A DNA stretch of 64,000 nt from Desulfovibrionaceae bacterium (lineage in GTDB: Bacteria > Desulfobacterota > Desulfovibrionia > Desulfovibrionales > Desulfovibrionaceae). Below, piece by piece: positions 44,605-52,712 of this stretch (the stretch's first letter is position 1; the number at the start of each line of letters is the position of its first letter). Location: positions 1 to 64,000 of the forward strand of contig WRIL01000010.1 of assembly GCA_009782775.1 (NCBI GenBank), in the 5' to 3' direction. The notes under the pieces are model-generated. The model was not told the DNA's origin and did no database searches. It was given only the letters and a program-made list of their open reading frames with translations. The position numbers and the translations under genes were made by a program.

Positions 44605-45778
44605 CGTTCAGCAATTTGGCCGGGTTAATGCGGATTTCGCCATCATCCATGGCGCGGGTGACCATCGGGGCACCCCGCAGACTGGTGTCAATTTCCTGGA
44701 TGTCGGCAAGGCGCTTCCTGTCTTTATCCAGAAGCAGCAGGACTTTGGGCTTGGTGGGCTGATGCGGGTTGGAGGCGGTGACCACGCCGATATCGCCACC
44801 GCTGACCTCCACCACGCTTCCCGTTGGATAGACGCCCAACATGCGGATGAAGTTTTCCATAAGTCCGGGGAAAAAATCCTCGCTACGCATCTGGTACATA
44901 GTGCCCAGCACCTTATATGGCAACATGGCCTGTTTATAAGGACGCCGGCTGGAAAGGGCGTCATAGACATCCACTACCGCCAGGACGCGCCCAGCATGGC
45001 TGATCTGGTCTCCTGGCAGACTGCGGGGATAACCCTTGCCGTCAAAACGCTCATGATGGTCATAGATGCCCATGAGCACCTCGTTGGTAAAACCGGGCGT
45101 TTTCTTCACATATTCATAACCCAGACGGGGGTGCTTGCGCAGAATGGCGAATTCCGCTTCCGTGAGTTGACGCGGAGCGTTAAGCACTTCCTCCGGAACC
45201 AGAGCCTTGCCCAAATCATGGAAGAACCCGGAGAGCCCCACCTCAAACTGAAGCTGCCGCGAAAAATTCAAGTGCTTGGCGAAGGCCAGACCCAACACCG
45301 AGACATTGATGCTATGGCTGTATGTGTATTCATCCGCATCGCGCAATTTGGCCAAGGCCAGCATGGCATCCGGGTTGCGTGTGATGCTTTGCAGCAAAGA
45401 CTCCACCAGGACCTTGCCCTTGTGCAAATCCACCTTGTCCCCGCGCCGGATGTGATCCATCATGCCCCTGGATAAATCCAACGCCTCCATATAGACGCCT
45501 TTGGCCGAGGTCCATTCCGCGCTCAGGGCGTGGGCAGGCAAGACAAAGCCTTCTAAATCATCCGCTTCCTCCGCAGATGCGCTGGCCTCTTCAGCTTCGC
45601 TGCGATCCTGGTCAATGACCACCTCGGTATAGCCGTCATGGAGAATCTTCTCAATCAGGGCCTCGGTGGCCACCCCTTCCCTGGAGTACAGGTACGGATT
45701 ATCCTTCCAGGTAGCCCCACTGTTAATAATATACATTCCAGGCACAAGCTGGGCGGTCGATATTTTCTTCTCAGTCAT
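44597..45778 (-). CDS. HD-GYP domain c-di-GMP phosphodiesterase with DUF3391 N-terminus
   Basis: A 393-residue cytoplasmic protein. The N-terminal DUF3391 part reads ISTAQLVPGMYIINSG and ALIEKILHDGYTEVVID, and an acidic linker follows. The HD-GYP domain is complete: HSINVSVLGLAFA, FFHDLGKALVP (HD pair), HPRLGYEYVKK, YDHHERFDGKGYPRSL (HHExxDGxGYP) and AVVDVYDALSSRRPYK. HD-GYP proteins hydrolyse cyclic di-GMP to pGpG or GMP. The ending after the domain has a short C-terminal beta-type extension (GSVVEVSGGDIGVV). A palindrome covers its ribosome-binding region. Confidence 0.93.
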   Translation of the reverse strand: MTEKKISTAQLVPGMYIINSGATWKDNPYLYSREGVATEALIEKILHDGYTEVVIDQDRSEAEEASASAEEADDLEGFVLPAHALSAEWTSAKGVYMEALDLSRGMMDHIRRGDKVDLHKGKVLVESLLQSITRNPDAMLALAKLRDADEYTYSHSINVSVLGLAFAKHLNFSRQLQFEVGLSGFFHDLGKALVPEEVLNAPRQLTEAEFAILRKHPRLGYEYVKKTPGFTNEVLMGIYDHHERFDGKGYPRSLPGDQISHAGRVLAVVDVYDALSSRRPYKQAMLPYKVLGTMYQMRSEDFFPGLMENFIRMLGVYPTGSVVEVSGGDIGVVTASNPHQPTKPKVLLLLDKDRKRLADIQEIDTSLRGAPMVTRAMDDGEIRINPAKLLNAR

Positions 45779-45780
45779 TG

Positions 45781-45794
45781 CTTACACCTGTAAG
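45781..45794. repeat. Perfect palindrome at the ribosome-binding site of the HD-GYP gene
   Basis: CTTACA-CC-TGTAAG lies 2 nt upstream of the HD-GYP start codon (45778) and includes the likely Shine-Dalgarno (AGGTG on the reverse strand). It could be an operator or an RNA hairpin that masks the ribosome site. Confidence 0.45.
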
Positions 45795-45886
45795 ACACAT
45801 AACCATTAAATTTACGGATGTCCATGCGTAAACGCCGGAATTGAAATTCCCTTGCCTTTTATCTCGCCTCAAATTAAAAAACAGAT

Positions 45887-46729
45887 ATGACTAATTCCCC
45901 TCAAACATACCGGGTGGAACTCTGCTTCAAAAACCCCATGATCCTGGATGCGCCGCTTCTGGACAAAATCTTGCGCCGCATGGGGCAGGGGATGGAAGGG
46001 CTGGGGCTGTTCCAGCATCGAGTGCTGCCGGAGAAGAAAGATCATTACACTTCCGGCCTCCTGCTGATGCCGGAACTCATTGAAGCCACAGAACACGGTC
46101 CGGCCGGTCTGCTGTTGCTTTTCGGCCTACCGAAAAGCTCGACCGACGACGTGGCCGCGGCCATGAGCCTGGAGCAGACCTGGCAATGGAACGATGCGGG
46201 CACGGCCATCGCTTCAGCTTCTTTCCGGGTAAGCCTGGCCGAGGTCAACACCCTGCACTTGGGCGCCGGTTCCCGTTTGAACCTATTACACAAAGGGCTG
46301 TATGCCCTGGCCGCCGCCCTGGCGCCGGACGCCCTGCATTTCCCGCAGAGCCAATGCTTGCTGGAGCCGGCGGCTTACCTGGAAAACAAGCCGGACACCA
46401 CGACCTGTTTCCGCCCGTACGGACTGATGAATACCCGCCTGTTCACGCCGCAAACACCGGGGGCGGGAAGCCTGCTCATGGACACTCTGGGGCTGCACCT
46501 TTTAGGGCTGCCGGATCTGCAATGCCTGATTCCGGTTGACAGCCAGGACCACGCCGAACTGGCCAGCTGGTTCTGCAACTTAGCGGAGCATCTGTGCGAA
46601 AAACCCGGCGAGCTTAAAGACGGCGACATTGTCACCGGCCTGCGCAACGAGGCCTGGAAACTGAGCGCCCACCAGTCCACCATCCCGCCACAACGGGAAG
46701 TTCTGGAAATCATCATCCCTTCCGGCTGA
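45887..46729 (+). CDS. DUF4261-like protein (280 aa)
   Basis: A 280-residue soluble protein. The C-terminal half has the arrangement MNTRLFTPQ, SLLMDTLGLHLLGLPDLQCL and LKDGDIVTG that I associate with the DUF4261 domain (often near type VI or polymorphic toxin related loci, function unknown). The first half, with RVELCFKNPMILDAPLLDKIL and GLLLLFGLPKSSTDDV, also fits that family. No catalytic motif is apparent. It is preceded by an AT-rich 108-nt spacer divergent from the HD-GYP gene. It stands as a single gene. Confidence 0.65.
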   Translation: MTNSPQTYRVELCFKNPMILDAPLLDKILRRMGQGMEGLGLFQHRVLPEKKDHYTSGLLLMPELIEATEHGPAGLLLLFGLPKSSTDDVAAAMSLEQTWQWNDAGTAIASASFRVSLAEVNTLHLGAGSRLNLLHKGLYALAAALAPDALHFPQSQCLLEPAAYLENKPDTTTCFRPYGLMNTRLFTPQTPGAGSLLMDTLGLHLLGLPDLQCLIPVDSQDHAELASWFCNLAEHLCEKPGELKDGDIVTGLRNEAWKLSAHQSTIPPQREVLEIIIPSG

Positions 46730-46808
46730 ACCCCAACGGCTCAAACCAGCCCAACAGCCCCCAGTTACACACTCCAGGCAAGGGCGGGGCAGGTAAAAGG
46801 GGAAATTT

Positions 46809-47609
46809 TTATCGCTCGTCCCGGCGGGCGGCGCTGAAGAAGCCCAGCAAAATACCCCCGGCCTGAGCCACGTTGAGCGAGTCAAAACCGCCTGGCATGG
46901 GGATATGCACCAATTCGGCGCAACGCCGGAGAACGCCGGGCCTCAGGCCCTTTTCCTCTCCCCCCAGCGCCAGGACCGCCGGAAAAACCGGGCGCAGCTC
47001 ATAGACGCTACGCGCACCGGCCGACACGGACACGGCCCCGTATATGCTGAAACCATCATCCCGCAGGAGATCCAAGGTCCGGCCCAAGTTGGCGGCCTTG
47101 ACCACCGGCAGCCTTTCCAGGGCGCCGGCCGCGCTACGCGCCGCCCCGGCCCCCAGGTAGGCAGCCTGATGTTTGGGAATGACCAATCCACCGCCACCCA
47201 AGGCGCAAAGGGTGCGGACCAGGGTTCCGGCATTGCCCGGATCCAGCACCTGATCCAGGGCCAGGAGTAGCGGAAGAGGCGCATTTCTGGCGGCCGCCAG
47301 GGCTTCTTCCAGGCCGCTGAACCCGGCCTCGAATACCCTGGCCAAAACCCCCTGGCAACGGCCCGCATAAAGCCGCCCGAGTTCCTCCGGCGACGAGAGA
47401 CGGAAGCGCACCCCACGGGCGCGGCAGAGATCCAGGATCTCCTCGCTACGGGCATCCCGCCGCCCTCGCCGGATATACACCATGTCCGCCCGTTCAGGGG
47501 AAAGGCGCAACAATTCCAGCACCGCCCGCACCCCGGGCAGCAAATGCCCGCCTGGTTCTTCCGGCCGCGTCATCATTCCTTCCTGGTCTTCGCCCGGTAA
47601 AAAAATCAT
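46809..47609 (-). CDS. SpoU/TrmH family RNA 2'-O-methyltransferase (RlmB-like)
   Basis: 266 residues. An N-terminal substrate-binding domain (HLLPGVRAVLELLRLSPERA) precedes a SPOUT knot with motif 1 in DQVLDPGNAGTLVRTLCALG, motif 2 LALGGEEKGL, and motif 3 IPMPGGFDSLNVAQA. It probably methylates a ribose in 23S rRNA or tRNA. The start is uncertain: ATG 47609 has GGAGG only 2 nt away, while ATG 47573/47576 has AGGAAGG 1-4 nt away. Both give a full domain. Confidence 0.88.
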   Translation of the reverse strand: MIFLPGEDQEGMMTRPEEPGGHLLPGVRAVLELLRLSPERADMVYIRRGRRDARSEEILDLCRARGVRFRLSSPEELGRLYAGRCQGVLARVFEAGFSGLEEALAAARNAPLPLLLALDQVLDPGNAGTLVRTLCALGGGGLVIPKHQAAYLGAGAARSAAGALERLPVVKAANLGRTLDLLRDDGFSIYGAVSVSAGARSVYELRPVFPAVLALGGEEKGLRPGVLRRCAELVHIPMPGGFDSLNVAQAGGILLGFFSAARRDER

Positions 47610-47884
47610 TGCCTCCGGGATATCCTTGGGCTAGATTGCCGGAGATTACATGGAGCCGGCTGAAATGAAAAGCGCGTTTTCAGGCTTTTCGCTGTTCCAG
47701 TTCCACCGCCTGTGAAGCCGAACCAAGAATATTCAAGGCCTGTCCCTTGCGCGAGGACAATTTGCGCGCCGGAGCTTCCCCACTCTAATGGCGGCGCGTT
47801 TTTGTCCGATAACCATAGCATGACGGCGCAGGCAAGCCCCAGGGAAGGGCGCGTCTTAACTCACTGAAAGAAGTTCGTAAAGCC
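47610..47884. other. Intergenic region between the SpoU methyltransferase and mltD
   Basis: 275 nt with divergent genes at both sides, so it should contain both promoters. I see only short inverted repeats (for example TGAAAA-GCGCG-TTTTCA near 47666) and no convincing -35/-10 pair or coding sequence. Confidence 0.4.
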
Positions 47885-49486
47885 ATGAAGTATGCAGCAA
47901 CCCCCTACACCTTGTCCAGTTCGGCGCGCAGCTTTTTGTTGGCCGGCTTACTCTGTGTGTTTTTTCTGGGCGCCTGTGCCCAGTCAGACGGGTATGACCT
48001 TTTTGCGGAAAACGACCTTGACGAGTTGGTGGAAGCTCCGTATCTGCCCCAGGACGACGGCATTCCTCTGAGCTTTTCCGAGCGCATCGCCTTCCGTTCC
48101 ACCGGCTTCCTGGACGCCTCCCTTTCCGCCGAAGAGCTCAAGATCGTGGAAAGGCATTTCAAGTACTACCTGCATAACCACAGACCCACCATAGAGCTTT
48201 ACCTAACCCGGGCCGGGGCTTATCTGGCCTATCTGCGCAGGGTCTTCATGGATAACGGGATCCCCGAGGAAATCATCCACCTGGCTGCGGTAGAGAGCGG
48301 TTTCAACCCCAGGGCGGTATCCCGGGCCGGAGCCATGGGCATGTGGCAATTCATGCCGGCCACCGGGCGGCAGTACGGCCTGACCCAAAACCACTGGATT
48401 GACGAGCGCCGCGATACCTTCAAAGCCACCCTGGCCGCCGTCTCCTACCTCAAAATGCTCAAAGCCAGGTTCGGAGACTGGTTTCTGGCCATCGCAGCCT
48501 ATAATGCCGGAGAAAACAAAATCGAACAGGCCATGCGCGGCACCGGAGCCGAGGACTTTTTCCAACTGTGCCGCCTGAACTCCAGGTTATCGCCCAAGCA
48601 GCGCCTCAAAGCGGAAACCCAGCAGTATGTGCCGAGATTACTGGCCATGATCAAGATCATGCGCAACCTGGAAATCCTGGGATTCACCCCGCCGCATGAA
48701 CGCCAACCGGAAGCGGTGGCGACGATTAAGGTCGCCCCCGGCACCGACCTCAATGCCCTGGCCTCCGGCATCGGGATGCGCCTGGAAGACTTTCGCAACC
48801 TGAACCCTGCCTACCGCAGCCACATCAGCCCGCCCAATGAAAGTAGCGCCGCCTATGTGCCCGACACCCATCGGCAAACCGCCGTGGCTTGGCTGGCCAA
48901 GACGGATAGTTCCAAGTTCGCCGGCTGGCGGAGATACCAAGTGCGCCGGGGGGACAGTCTCTACGCCCTGGCCAGGCGCCACGGGGTTTCCACCAGTCTT
49001 CTGATGCAGGCCAACAAGATGCCCAATACCAACCTGCGTGAAGGCGCGACCATCATCGTCCCCGGCGGTTCCAGCAACACCGCCCTGGCTGCCGCTGAAT
49101 CCAAACCGCCCGCCGGGAGCAGCCCGGCCGGAAGTAACTCCAGACCCAGGGCGGTTGCCGCCGGATCCACCATCCATACCGTCCGTCGCGGGGAAAGCCT
49201 CTACAGCATCGCCCGCTCTTACGGAGTCAGCGTTGACAGCCTGCGCAAGACCAACAACATGCGCGCAGATGAAAGCTTCCTAAGCGCCGGGCAGAAACTG
49301 GGCATTCCGTCCAAGAACGCCCCGGTCCAGCGCGATGCCGAAGAAGCCCGCCTGGTCGTCCGCAAGGGAGATACCTTGTACGGCATCGCCATGCAGAACA
49401 AGACCAGCGTGGAAGAACTCATCCGGCTCAACGGGCTGACTCCGGGAAAACCCATCATGCCGGGCCAGGAAATACGTCTGCCTTGA
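47885..49486 (+). CDS. mltD: Membrane-bound lytic murein transglycosylase D with three LysM domains
   Basis: A 533-residue lipoprotein that cleaves peptidoglycan. A signal peptide ends with lipobox-like FFLGACA. The SLT domain has the catalytic glutamate in LAAVESGFNPRAVSRAGAMG, followed by MWQFMPATGRQYGL and AAYNAGENKIEQAM. Three LysM repeats bind glycan: YQVRRGDSLYALARRHGVS, HTVRRGESLYSIARSYGVS and LVVRKGDTLYGIAMQNKTS. Between the first two is a Ser/Pro/Ala-rich linker. The stop overlaps the TTG start of the glycosyltransferase gene. Confidence 0.94.
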   Translation: MKYAATPYTLSSSARSFLLAGLLCVFFLGACAQSDGYDLFAENDLDELVEAPYLPQDDGIPLSFSERIAFRSTGFLDASLSAEELKIVERHFKYYLHNHRPTIELYLTRAGAYLAYLRRVFMDNGIPEEIIHLAAVESGFNPRAVSRAGAMGMWQFMPATGRQYGLTQNHWIDERRDTFKATLAAVSYLKMLKARFGDWFLAIAAYNAGENKIEQAMRGTGAEDFFQLCRLNSRLSPKQRLKAETQQYVPRLLAMIKIMRNLEILGFTPPHERQPEAVATIKVAPGTDLNALASGIGMRLEDFRNLNPAYRSHISPPNESSAAYVPDTHRQTAVAWLAKTDSSKFAGWRRYQVRRGDSLYALARRHGVSTSLLMQANKMPNTNLREGATIIVPGGSSNTALAAAESKPPAGSSPAGSNSRPRAVAAGSTIHTVRRGESLYSIARSYGVSVDSLRKTNNMRADESFLSAGQKLGIPSKNAPVQRDAEEARLVVRKGDTLYGIAMQNKTSVEELIRLNGLTPGKPIMPGQEIRLP

Positions 49487-51117
49487 ATATACTGCTCGTC
49501 AACCTGACCCGTTTCGGCGACCTGCTGCAAAGCCAGGCGGCGATAAACGCCCTGGCCTCCCTTAACCTGCCCACTGGGGAAAAAGATAACCCGGTAGGGT
49601 TGGTTTGTCTGCACAACTTCGCCTCGGGGGCAGAATTCCTGCGCAAGCTCGCCCTGATCCGCCCTCTGCCCAAAGACGCCTTCCTGGGACGCCTGGAAGA
49701 AAACTGGCGGGAAGCCGGCGCGGATTTATGGCAGTGGCGGGAAGAACTGCGGCGGGATTTCAAGCCGGATCTGGTCTGCAACCTCACCCCTTCGGTCCCC
49801 GGACGCCTGTTGGGGCGTTTTCTGGCGGAAGAAGCCCCGCTCACCGGCTTCGGAATGAACGAATTCGGTTTCGGCACCGCCTCGCCCTGGGCCGCCTTTT
49901 TTCAGGGATCCAGCCGCCGGCGTTCGGTCTGCCCCTTTAATGTGGCGGACCTGTTCCGGGCCGTGGCCGGACAGACGCAAGGAGAGGCAGGAGACACCCG
50001 GCTGCGCCTGCCTGAAAAGGCCCGCCTCGGGCCGGCCCTGAAAAAACGCCTGACACATGCCCGCGCCCAAGCCGCCGGACTGGTGGCCTTTCAACTGGGA
50101 GCCAGCGAAGAGCGCCGTCGCTGGCCGGAGGAATACTTTGCCGCCCTGGGGCAAGGGCTGTGGGAGCGGCACCGGATGCTCCCCATGCTTCTGGGAAACG
50201 CGGAAGAAAAACCCTTGGCCGAACGCTATGCCACGCTCGCCCGCGCCCCCAGCCTGGACCTCACCGGCGAAACCAATCTGGAAGAACTGGCCATGGCGTT
50301 GCAAGAAACCCGCCTCCTGGTCAGCAACGACACTGGCACCATGCACTTGGCCGCCGGGCTGGGCTGTCCTGTGCTCGGCCTCTTCCTGGCCACGGCCCAA
50401 GCTTGGGATACCGGCCCAGGCCAGGCGGAGAGCTGTTGCCTGGAGCCCGGCCTGGCCTGCCACCCTTGCGCCTTCGACGCAGACTGCCCGCACCGCTTGC
50501 GCTGCCGCCGGGCCATTCCGCCATCCACGGTTCTGCGTCTATGTTCCGGCTTTCTGAGCGAAGGCCGCTGGCCCCAAATGCAAGAGACCGCCATTTGGCC
50601 GGAAGAGGCCGGAGCGCACTTTGACCCGCGGCAAGAACGCCCCCGCGTCTGGCTCACCAGCGTGGACGGCTTCGGTTTTATGGACTTGCAATCACTCTCC
50701 GGACATGAAACCGAACCCAGAACCGTCTGGTTCAGGGAACAGCGCCTCTTCCTCCGTCAATTTCTTGACCGCGATATCGGCAAAGATTTCCAACTGTCCG
50801 ATACCGGTAAAAGCCTGCTGCCCCAGCCGGAAAAGGGCAAACTGGCCGCCGAACTCTCCGCCCTCCTGGCCCAATTCGCCCTTTTGACGGAACTGGGGCA
50901 GATGCTACGCCGCAAACCCCTGCCCAGACTGCAAGAAGGCTTTCTCCAGGCCATGCGCAAATGCTCCGCGGCCTTTGAAGCTTCTCCCGGCCTGACCTCC
51001 CTGAGTCTGCTCTGGCAGGGGGAAATCCAGGAGCAGGGCGAGGACCTGGAACAGGCCCTCGTCTGCGTGACCCAGTATCATAGCCTTATTTCATCGTTAT
51101 TACAAAGGGTTACATAA
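49483..51117 (+). CDS. Glycosyltransferase family 9 protein (heptosyltransferase-like), long C-terminus
   Basis: 544 residues beginning at a TTG that overlaps the mltD stop (TTGA). The opening NILLVNLTRFGDLLQSQAAI is the hallmark of GT9 enzymes, which add heptose to LPS core. VAFQLGASEERRRWPEEYFA and VSNDTGTMHLAAGLGCPVLG are the donor-binding motifs. The family is about 350 residues; here some 190 extra residues follow the cysteine-rich CCLEPGLACHPCAFDADCPH segment, rich in Leu/Gln/Glu, of unknown role. It may act in LPS or flagellin glycosylation, given the flagellar-type genes downstream. Confidence 0.85.
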   Translation: MNILLVNLTRFGDLLQSQAAINALASLNLPTGEKDNPVGLVCLHNFASGAEFLRKLALIRPLPKDAFLGRLEENWREAGADLWQWREELRRDFKPDLVCNLTPSVPGRLLGRFLAEEAPLTGFGMNEFGFGTASPWAAFFQGSSRRRSVCPFNVADLFRAVAGQTQGEAGDTRLRLPEKARLGPALKKRLTHARAQAAGLVAFQLGASEERRRWPEEYFAALGQGLWERHRMLPMLLGNAEEKPLAERYATLARAPSLDLTGETNLEELAMALQETRLLVSNDTGTMHLAAGLGCPVLGLFLATAQAWDTGPGQAESCCLEPGLACHPCAFDADCPHRLRCRRAIPPSTVLRLCSGFLSEGRWPQMQETAIWPEEAGAHFDPRQERPRVWLTSVDGFGFMDLQSLSGHETEPRTVWFREQRLFLRQFLDRDIGKDFQLSDTGKSLLPQPEKGKLAAELSALLAQFALLTELGQMLRRKPLPRLQEGFLQAMRKCSAAFEASPGLTSLSLLWQGEIQEQGEDLEQALVCVTQYHSLISSLLQRVT

Positions 51118-51128
51118 AAGAAAAAGAT

Positions 51129-51145
51129 TTGGCCCGCAACTTGCA
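51129..51145 (+). promoter_or_regulatory. Sigma-54 promoter (-24/-12)
   Basis: TTGGCCCG-CAAC-TTGCA: GG at 51131-51132 and GC at 51143-51144 with exactly 10 nt between, matching the TGGCAC-N5-TTGCW consensus with one substitution. The gene starts 55 nt downstream. Sigma-54 drives flagellar genes in many proteobacteria. Confidence 0.75.
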
Positions 51146-51199
51146 TAGCAGTCTGCACCAGGAAAAATATCCCCAAACCGGGGAGCAAAGGAGACTGTT

Positions 51200-51805
51200 A
51201 TGATCATTATCGACGGCCGGACCAGCGCTTTGCAGGTAAGCAATTTCGCCAACCTGGAAGAACTTCTGGTGCAGACCTTTTCCGAAAATCAACTGGAAAA
51301 CCGCATCATCACCGATGTGCTGGTCAACGACGAAGCTTTCAGCGAACTCTACCCCCACCAGTCTGAAGACATTGAAAGCTCCGACATACGCAAGGTGGAG
51401 ATCCGCACCGTATCCGTGGAGGAAATGGCCGCAGACATTACCACCGAGCTTTACAAGGTCATCACCCTGATGACCAGCGGCGCCACCCGGGCCGCCGAGC
51501 TTCTGCGCAAGGCTGAAATCGGCGCTTCCCTGGAAGTGATGGCGGACGTCATGGATGTGACCCGGCATTTCCTTGGGGTGGTCGCCCTGCTGCGCAGCGA
51601 ATTTTCCATCAACCGCGACAACGAACTCGCCCCGCTGACGGAAAAAATGAGCGATATCCTGGATGAAATGTCCGAAATTACCCAGCATGAAGACTGGTTC
51701 ATGCTCGCGGATCTCGCCGAATACGAATTTCTGCCGATCTGCGAAAACTGGAACAGCGTGCTCGGGAACCTCGCCCGCGACATCGCTGAATACAAGGCGG
51801 CCTGA
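51200..51805 (+). CDS. Unrecognised helical protein under a sigma-54 promoter (201 aa)
   Basis: The family is not recognised. It is a soluble acidic protein; the first 110 residues include LEELLVQTFSENQLENRI and a threonine-rich segment, and the second half is predicted helical (MADVMDVTRHFLGVVALLR, MSDILDEMSEITQHEDWF). There is no signal peptide. A sigma-54 promoter and AAGGAGA Shine-Dalgarno precede it, and the next gene starts 2 nt after its stop. The neighbouring flagellar-rod-like gene suggests a flagellar assembly, chaperone or regulatory function, but that is inference. Confidence 0.75.
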   Translation: MIIIDGRTSALQVSNFANLEELLVQTFSENQLENRIITDVLVNDEAFSELYPHQSEDIESSDIRKVEIRTVSVEEMAADITTELYKVITLMTSGATRAAELLRKAEIGASLEVMADVMDVTRHFLGVVALLRSEFSINRDNELAPLTEKMSDILDEMSEITQHEDWFMLADLAEYEFLPICENWNSVLGNLARDIAEYKAA

Positions 51806-51807
51806 TT

Positions 51808-52161
51808 ATGCACCCCAGCCTCCAATTTCTGGATGAAGCCCTCCGCATTGCGGAAGAAGAGCTCCTTCTGCTGAATCAAGATGATCTGGACGGGCTGGAA
51901 GACAGCGCCAAGGCGCGCTCGGAACTCGTCCAGCGCGCCTGGATGGAAAAAGACGGCTGCGACCAGATTGTCCTGACCTGCAAGCTGACTGCCATGCAGT
52001 CTTTGCAGCACCGCCTGCAACAAAAGGCTGAGCACCTGATAAGCGAAACCAGGTCGGCCCTGAACCAGGACAAGAAAAACCAGCGGGGAATTCTGGGTTA
52101 TTGCCGCACTGGACTGGGAGGCTCCGAAAACGAGCCCAGGATGTTCAGAAAATTTTCCTAG
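51808..52161 (+). CDS. Unrecognised helical protein, possible FlgN/FliT-like chaperone (117 aa)
   Basis: 117 residues, almost wholly helical and charged (FLDEALRIAEEELLLLNQDD, LTAMQSLQHRLQQKAEHLIS), ending in RMFRKFS. Size, composition and position are compatible with a small flagellar export chaperone such as FliT or FlgN, but no specific motif supports it. It is cotranscribed with the 51200 gene (2-nt gap) and convergent with the FlgC-like gene (2-nt gap between stops). Confidence 0.7.
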   Translation: MHPSLQFLDEALRIAEEELLLLNQDDLDGLEDSAKARSELVQRAWMEKDGCDQIVLTCKLTAMQSLQHRLQQKAEHLISETRSALNQDKKNQRGILGYCRTGLGGSENEPRMFRKFS

Positions 52162-52163
52162 GC

Positions 52164-52595
52164 TCAGACCGCGATATCGATCAGCGTGCCCAGCATGTCG
52201 TCATAGACGCGCACCATGGTCATGTTGGCCTCATAGGCACGTTCCGTGATGATGGCCTCGGTCAGCTCCCGCTCGATCTGCAGGTCGTCGGCCGCCTTGG
52301 CCTCGATCGCCCGGTATTCCTCCAGGCGGTTTTGCGCTGCAACCTCGGCCGCAGCCTCAACTGCGTCCCGCGCGGAGACCCGCATCCGCGCCATCTCCGT
52401 ATCCTGTCTGCCGACTATGGGGATACGACGAATTTCCTCCACCCGCACACCCCCGTAATCCGGGTTATCCCCGTAACGCGCCCTGGACGAACGAAAGCCT
52501 TCCGTGCTGATATTCGCCACATTGTGGGTAATGACCCGCATCCCCACCCCGAAGGAATCCAGGGCGGAGACCGCGCTGCTCAAAATGAGGGCCAT
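52164..52595 (-). CDS. Flagellar basal-body rod protein, FlgC-like
   Basis: 143 residues. The start is taken at MALILSSAVSALDSFG with GGAGG 5 nt upstream. The N-terminal flagellar-rod motif HNVANISTEGFRSSRARYGD and the C-terminal ELTEAIITERAYEANMTMVR heptad helix are both present, as in FlgB/FlgC/FlgG proteins. The length matches FlgC. It stands alone instead of in a flgBC-fliE operon, so it may be a second copy or an adaptor variant. Its function in the rod is inferred from the family. Confidence 0.85.
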   Translation of the reverse strand: MALILSSAVSALDSFGVGMRVITHNVANISTEGFRSSRARYGDNPDYGGVRVEEIRRIPIVGRQDTEMARMRVSARDAVEAAAEVAAQNRLEEYRAIEAKAADDLQIERELTEAIITERAYEANMTMVRVYDDMLGTLIDIAV

Positions 52596-52712
52596 AACGA
52601 CCTCCATTCACAGTTTAACTCCAAAGCTTCCCGGATCGCAAGATATTTTCCTTGCCGCTGCCTTGAAATCCCGGCTGGGCTCGGATATATCATAAATTAC
52701 ACGGAGAAGAGC

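Noticed and set aside
47606-47821. 71-codon reverse frame upstream of the SpoU methyltransferase
   Set aside because: No Shine-Dalgarno, no recognisable motif, and it occupies the divergent promoter region.
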